Shown: piece by piece, positions 6,385-10,491 of the stretch | How the letters are laid out: every line of letters starts with the position of its first letter | How positions within the stretch are numbered: the first letter of the stretch is position 1 | Source of the DNA: Bacteroidota bacterium | GTDB lineage: Bacteria > Bacteroidota > Bacteroidia > Bacteroidales > VadinHA17 | Assembly: GCA_023430725.1 (NCBI GenBank) | Contig: JAEYZD010000141.1 | Span: 1 to 10,491 of the forward strand | Length of the DNA stretch: 10,491 nucleotides | Direction: 5' to 3' | Translations under genes and position numbers: made by a program | Notes under the pieces: generated by a model | Seen by the model: the letters and a program-made list of their open reading frames with translations, nothing else | Database searches by the model: none | What the model was told of the DNA's origin: nothing

Positions 6385-8133
6385 CTAGTATGGAGGAAGA
6401 TTTAGCGGGAGGACATCATCCAGATACCAAACCGTTCCCCTCTTTGATTCAGGTACCCAGAAAATTGGGGAGGTATAGTTGTCCTGATCCTGTACAGCCT
6501 TGAAATTCTCACCGTTGAGCTGAAGCTCGGATGACGGGTAACGAAGACGCTCAGGGCAGGGCTTCATGTATTCGCCCCTGAGTACCATAGGCTCAAGCAG
6601 CGGGTGCCTTGTACGGCGGAGTTCAGCCCAGAGATCATACTGATCCGTTATGTTTACATGAATGTATTTCTGCTGCATGATTATCTCCATTTTGTTCTCC
6701 TCTCCCACTGCTGCGGTGAAATCATCCGCAATCCTTGCAGCATACGTTGTAATGTCTGCCGCCGACTTGACCGGATGAAGCACAGCCACGTCAGTCCGGT
6801 AGGAACTGACTCCGTTGAGCCAGTACCACCAGTCGCAGGAATGTACGACCGCATCCCTCATATGCTCTGCAGCCGTTTTCCCGGTTGAACCGTAGTTCTT
6901 CAGTGCTATCTCCGCAAGCAGAAGATCAACATATGCCCTGGTAGTCATAATAGCGGGATACTTGTCGAAGTTGTGGAAATAGGTTGCAAAGTTGTACATA
7001 GACACAGCGTTCTGGGCAAGTGAACTTTCCAGGTTGTCACCGTAGGCATAATACCTGTGGCCTGCACCGTAGAATGGTGTCTGGGCATCTGAATTCATCG
7101 ACACACCCATGTAATCAAGGTTATTATTCCATTTCGTTGGCATTGCAATGACCGGAAGCCTGGGGTCATCAATTCCCGGTTCATATGTATTTGTACCATG
7201 GTTCATCCTTTTCATTATGACGTTGGGGATGAAGTTGGCATAAGTCCTCTCATACATGCCCCTTATGATGGTACCTCCACCTGAGGGATACTCATATGAG
7301 TAAGGCCCGAAGTAAAGATCCTGAGCAGGGAGGTTTGTCAGAGCGCTTGCCATAAGAGGCACTCCGGCCGCCTGATCAACACCGGCGAGCTTGATGCCAT
7401 ACTGCAGCCTCAGTGTATTGATGAACTGGACCCACTTTGCAATGTCTCCATTGAGGGCAACATCCTGGACAGCAAAATAGGCCTTGTTGTCAGCATTCAT
7501 CTTGTTATAGGCATCTGTAAGGCTTTCGGATATATCCTTAAGGTCAGTCAGAACCGATATGTATATCTCCTTCGGATCGTCATATTTCGGGTAGAGAATT
7601 CCCACGTTACCCTGCAGCGCTTCAGAATAGGGAATACTATTGAAGAAATCGACGCTTCTGAGTGCAAGCAAATCCTTGAAGACAGTAGCGAGCTTGTAGT
7701 ATACCTCAACCTGATCCTTCTCCTCCGCTGACATGGCTTCGATCTTTTCCTTCATCAGGGCCCACTCCTTGACTTTTGTGTAATGATTACCAAAGGAGTT
7801 GGTGACCGCGTTGGCCTGAAAGCCGTTAACACCGGTTTCCAGATCCTCGTAATCAACATAGTAGGCAAAGTAGCGGTCAGTAATGTAACGGTGAGCCACC
7901 TGGATGTATGCAGGTATTCCCCACCCATCGTTCTGCCACCAGTATTCGCCGTAATCCTTAACGAAGAGCTGCCACTGGTATAGCATGCCGGAAAACATTC
8001 CGGCAACTGACTTCTCCTCCGGCGGGTTTACGGTCTCGGGGTTCTTGTACTCGTCCTCCAGCACATCCTGGCATGAAGACAGAGCCAGACCGAAGACGGC
8101 AATGATTATGAATAGCTTTTTCATATTATTCAT
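6385..8133 (-). CDS. SusD/RagB-family outer-membrane substrate-binding lipoprotein
   Basis: The protein has 582 residues. Its signal peptide ends in a lipobox LSSC with Cys21 (Cys18 if translation starts at the internal ATG at 8124), so it should be a surface-exposed outer-membrane lipoprotein. The start at 8133 is 11 bases after the SusC stop. After the anchor there is a low-complexity linker (EYKNPETVNPPEEK), then a helical region rich in aromatic residues (YWWQNDGWG). The C-terminal blocks are typical of SusD proteins: KYIHVNITDQYDLWAELRRTRHP (about 489-511) and RLRYPSSELQLN (about 529-540). The overall pattern resembles the SusD-like_2 subgroup, but I cannot verify that. SusD proteins form a lid over their SusC partner and bind glycans, or less often peptides, before import; the ligand cannot be predicted here. 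It is the last gene of its transcription unit. Confidence 0.93.
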   Translation of the reverse strand: MNNMKKLFIIIAVFGLALSSCQDVLEDEYKNPETVNPPEEKSVAGMFSGMLYQWQLFVKDYGEYWWQNDGWGIPAYIQVAHRYITDRYFAYYVDYEDLETGVNGFQANAVTNSFGNHYTKVKEWALMKEKIEAMSAEEKDQVEVYYKLATVFKDLLALRSVDFFNSIPYSEALQGNVGILYPKYDDPKEIYISVLTDLKDISESLTDAYNKMNADNKAYFAVQDVALNGDIAKWVQFINTLRLQYGIKLAGVDQAAGVPLMASALTNLPAQDLYFGPYSYEYPSGGGTIIRGMYERTYANFIPNVIMKRMNHGTNTYEPGIDDPRLPVIAMPTKWNNNLDYMGVSMNSDAQTPFYGAGHRYYAYGDNLESSLAQNAVSMYNFATYFHNFDKYPAIMTTRAYVDLLLAEIALKNYGSTGKTAAEHMRDAVVHSCDWWYWLNGVSSYRTDVAVLHPVKSAADITTYAARIADDFTAAVGEENKMEIIMQQKYIHVNITDQYDLWAELRRTRHPLLEPMVLRGEYMKPCPERLRYPSSELQLNGENFKAVQDQDNYTSPIFWVPESKRGTVWYLDDVLPLNLPPY

Positions 8134-8144
8134 TTCTTAGTTGG

Positions 8145-10491
8145 TTAGAAACTGACGTCGATCTTGAAACCGTAGCTGCGAAGCTGTGGAAGAGGAGTAT
8201 ACTCTACAAACTGGTCGTTGCCAAGGAGTGATTCAGGATCGATATTCGGCATTGTCTTGAAGATGTAGAACAGGTTCCTGGCAACAAGTGATACAGTCAG
8301 TTTCTGCAGTTTCAGCTTGTTTGAGATCTGCTGTGGAATGGTGTACATGATTGCGGCCTCACGGAACTTGACGTAATCATTCTTGTAGAGTTTGTCCGGA
8401 GCGAACCACTCGTTCATATCCTGTATGTAAGTAGTCCAGTACTCGTAGGAGGAAATGATAATGTCATTTTCTCCGTAAACACCGTCAGAGACCTCTTTCA
8501 CCCCATCGAGGATCAGCCCGTCATGGTAAACCATATTGTCACGGGCGCCGGCAGGTGCTGCCTGATTATGCTGCCATGCTATGCGTCTGCCGGTTGCATC
8601 ATCAACGTAGTATGCCATCCCTCCGTGGGCTTCATCCCTGTATTTCAGGGACTCCTTGTTCTGACCGTTACCCAGCAGATAATAGTTGGTGTGCGACAGG
8701 AAGGTGCCTCCGAACTTGTAGTCAAATCCCAGGTGCAGGCTTAACTTGCCGTAGTAGAAATCGGTGGTGAACCCGCCGATGAAGTTGGGATTTATATTTG
8801 CCGCGGTGACAAACTTTGAATTGTCACGCATGTAGAGTCCGCTGCTGTTTACAACCCTGTTTCCCTGCTGATCGCGGAGATAATCATACATCTGAACATC
8901 ACCGATGGGCTTGCCTTCCACTGCCATGATTGAGTAGCTGTTCGAACCTGCAATACGGTATTCGGTTATGCCGGGATACAGCTTTATCACCTTCGTTCGC
9001 TGGTTTGCCGTGGTGAAAGTCACATCCCATGTCAGCTTCTCAGTTCTGAGGGGTGTGTACTTTAGAAGGAGCTCATAACCCCAGTTCTTTACATCACCGG
9101 CGTTGATCTTAATTGTACTGAAACCTGTTGCCGGGGTGATCCCCAATCCCATGATCTGATCATAGGTGTGTGATGTGTAGTAGGAGAATTCGGCTACAAG
9201 AGGCTTCTTTTCAAACCAGCGTGTGTCAAATCCGATCTCGAATTCGCGCTTGCGCTCATTCTTGATATCACTTGTAAATAGAGCTGAGGGACCGTAAACA
9301 GTTACTGCACTCGTACGTTCAACCATGCCAACACCGAAGTCGCGGTTGGTCCAGTAGGGTGTCGGGGCAGCACGGCCCACATCTGCAAATGACATTCTCA
9401 GCTTGCCATATGTAAGCTGGGGCACGGCGAAGGTCTGACTGAAGTTCCATGTGGCGGATATGCCGGGATAGAAGTATGAATTGTTGGCCGGCGGCAGCAG
9501 TGATGACCAGTCATTCCTTGCGGTAATCTCTACGTAATAGGTGTTTTCCCATCCGAATGAAGCCTGGCCGAGCACACTGTACTGGGCATATGAACTGCGG
9601 TTGTGGGAGCGTGTCTGACCGAAGCTTCCTGTGGTGGTCCTGGATCCGTTGAGCGAATACCATCCGTCAAACTGAAGCCCGCCAACTGTGCTGACACCTA
9701 TATTGTTCTCTGAAAAACGTGTTAATTCCGGACCGGCAAAGATCACAACGTCAAGCCGGTCATCAAGGAACTTTTGTGTGAAATTCACGAATGCGTTGTA
9801 GTTCTGGCTGACGATGTTTCTCCTGCTGAATTCATAACCGCCGCCTTCAACCACTGGCATGATCTTGGTCACCTTGTTCTCAGTGGTGAAATCCCAGTCT
9901 GTGAAGTCAGTCCCGGCATTGGCTGTCAGCGACAGCCACGGGGTGAACTGGAGGTTCATCTTGATGGCCCCGGTCATGTGGAGCTTGTCATCAATGTCAC
10001 GGTTCTCAAGCTGATCCCACATCATGTTCATGTAACCGTACTGGTCAAATGACTGCGGGAGACCATAATCGTCAAGGACACCCTTCTGGCCAAACTTATC
10101 CTTGTAGAGATACTTCAATCCCTGGTAGTCAAGATCGCGGTTGAAACCGTAAGAAACGAGTCTGAACATGTTCTGGTACCGGTTCTGCGTCTGTACCTTA
10201 TGGATATTTGTATAAACCTCAAAGCGTGCCAGTTCGGAAGCATTTATCTGACCGCTGAAGCTGACTGACTTGGTCTTCTGGTAGAAGTTTTCCATCATCC
10301 CGTTGTAGTCTCTGGTAGTGAATGCGAGACGCATCGCGCCCTTATCGTTGGCTCCGGCAATTGCAGCTGTAAGGCTGTTTGTGTTCGTCTTGCGGAACAT
10401 GTCGATCCAGTTGTCCGGATAAGCCCGATAGGTGGTCATTGTACTGTCATAGTTCATGATTGGCGAGTTGTCAAACGCCGGACCGAACTGA
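8145..10491 (-). CDS. SusC/RagA-family TonB-linked outer-membrane transporter, C-terminal part
   Basis: The frame is open from the right edge of the window to TAA at 8147-8145, giving 781 residues without a true start. The ATG at 10457 is internal, since the upstream codons (QFGPAFDNSPI) continue a typical SusC sequence. Full-length members have about 1000-1100 residues, so the signal peptide, carboxypeptidase-like domain and most of the plug lie beyond the window. Visible landmarks are many aromatic beta-barrel strands, the block ITARNDWSSLLPPANNSYFYPG, the late block YVKFREAAIMYTIP followed by SLVARNLFYIF and NIDPES, and the terminal strand SYGFKIDVSF with C-terminal Phe. These are characteristic of SusC/RagA proteins. 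The protein forms the TonB-energised channel that imports the ligand captured by the SusD-like partner encoded 11 bases downstream. The promoter and any sigma/anti-sigma or sensor regulator would lie upstream, outside the window. Confidence 0.95.
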   Translation of the reverse strand, partial: QFGPAFDNSPIMNYDSTMTTYRAYPDNWIDMFRKTNTNSLTAAIAGANDKGAMRLAFTTRDYNGMMENFYQKTKSVSFSGQINASELARFEVYTNIHKVQTQNRYQNMFRLVSYGFNRDLDYQGLKYLYKDKFGQKGVLDDYGLPQSFDQYGYMNMMWDQLENRDIDDKLHMTGAIKMNLQFTPWLSLTANAGTDFTDWDFTTENKVTKIMPVVEGGGYEFSRRNIVSQNYNAFVNFTQKFLDDRLDVVIFAGPELTRFSENNIGVSTVGGLQFDGWYSLNGSRTTTGSFGQTRSHNRSSYAQYSVLGQASFGWENTYYVEITARNDWSSLLPPANNSYFYPGISATWNFSQTFAVPQLTYGKLRMSFADVGRAAPTPYWTNRDFGVGMVERTSAVTVYGPSALFTSDIKNERKREFEIGFDTRWFEKKPLVAEFSYYTSHTYDQIMGLGITPATGFSTIKINAGDVKNWGYELLLKYTPLRTEKLTWDVTFTTANQRTKVIKLYPGITEYRIAGSNSYSIMAVEGKPIGDVQMYDYLRDQQGNRVVNSSGLYMRDNSKFVTAANINPNFIGGFTTDFYYGKLSLHLGFDYKFGGTFLSHTNYYLLGNGQNKESLKYRDEAHGGMAYYVDDATGRRIAWQHNQAAPAGARDNMVYHDGLILDGVKEVSDGVYGENDIIISSYEYWTTYIQDMNEWFAPDKLYKNDYVKFREAAIMYTIPQQISNKLKLQKLTVSLVARNLFYIFKTMPNIDPESLLGNDQFVEYTPLPQLRSYGFKIDVSF

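Noticed and set aside
10455..10457. ATG at 10457 as the start of the SusC-like gene
   Set aside because: The frame continues to the window edge with SusC-like residues and the protein would lack the plug domain, so this is an internal Met of a gene cut by the window.

Overview
The window looks like a chromosomal segment of a Bacteroidota (Bacteroidales-like) bacterium. The evidence is a SusC/SusD outer-membrane uptake pair, lipoproteins with typical lipoboxes, a perfect Bacteroidetes-type -7 element (TAnnTTTG) in front of mnmE, gene starts without clear Shine-Dalgarno sequences, and base composition near 50% G+C by eye. I see no tRNA, rRNA, insertion sequence, CRISPR array or phage gene.

Region 1 (1-3407, + strand) is a compact envelope module. 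It holds the C-terminal end of an outer-membrane beta-barrel protein, an RND/MMPL-type inner-membrane transporter starting 4 bases later, and a periplasmic LolA-like protein (outer membrane lipoprotein-sorting family) whose start lies inside the apparent 3' end of the transporter gene. Inner-membrane pump, periplasmic carrier and outer-membrane barrel together suggest a trans-envelope route for a lipid or other hydrophobic cargo. The cargo is unknown. This is the most interesting part of the window.

Region 2 (3408-4865) begins with a hairpin that probably terminates transcription between convergent genes. A minus-strand lipoprotein gene with two tandem DUF1080 (3-keto-disaccharide hydrolase / concanavalin-like) domains follows. 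A short AT-rich divergent intergenic region (4803-4889) then carries candidate promoters for this gene and for mnmE.

Region 3 (4890-6293, + strand) is the housekeeping tRNA-modification GTPase gene mnmE, complete with all G motifs and the C-terminal CIGK. A perfect 14-bp dyad (6326-6358) separates it from the convergent SusD gene.

Region 4 (6385-10491, minus strand) is a SusC/SusD pair. The SusD-like lipoprotein gene is complete and lies 11 bases downstream of the SusC-like TonB-dependent transporter. The SusC gene runs off the right edge, so its signal peptide and most of the plug domain are missing. No enzyme gene follows susD, so any associated degradative enzymes would lie beyond the window.

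The window is densely coding. No gene-free stretch reaches 300 bases.
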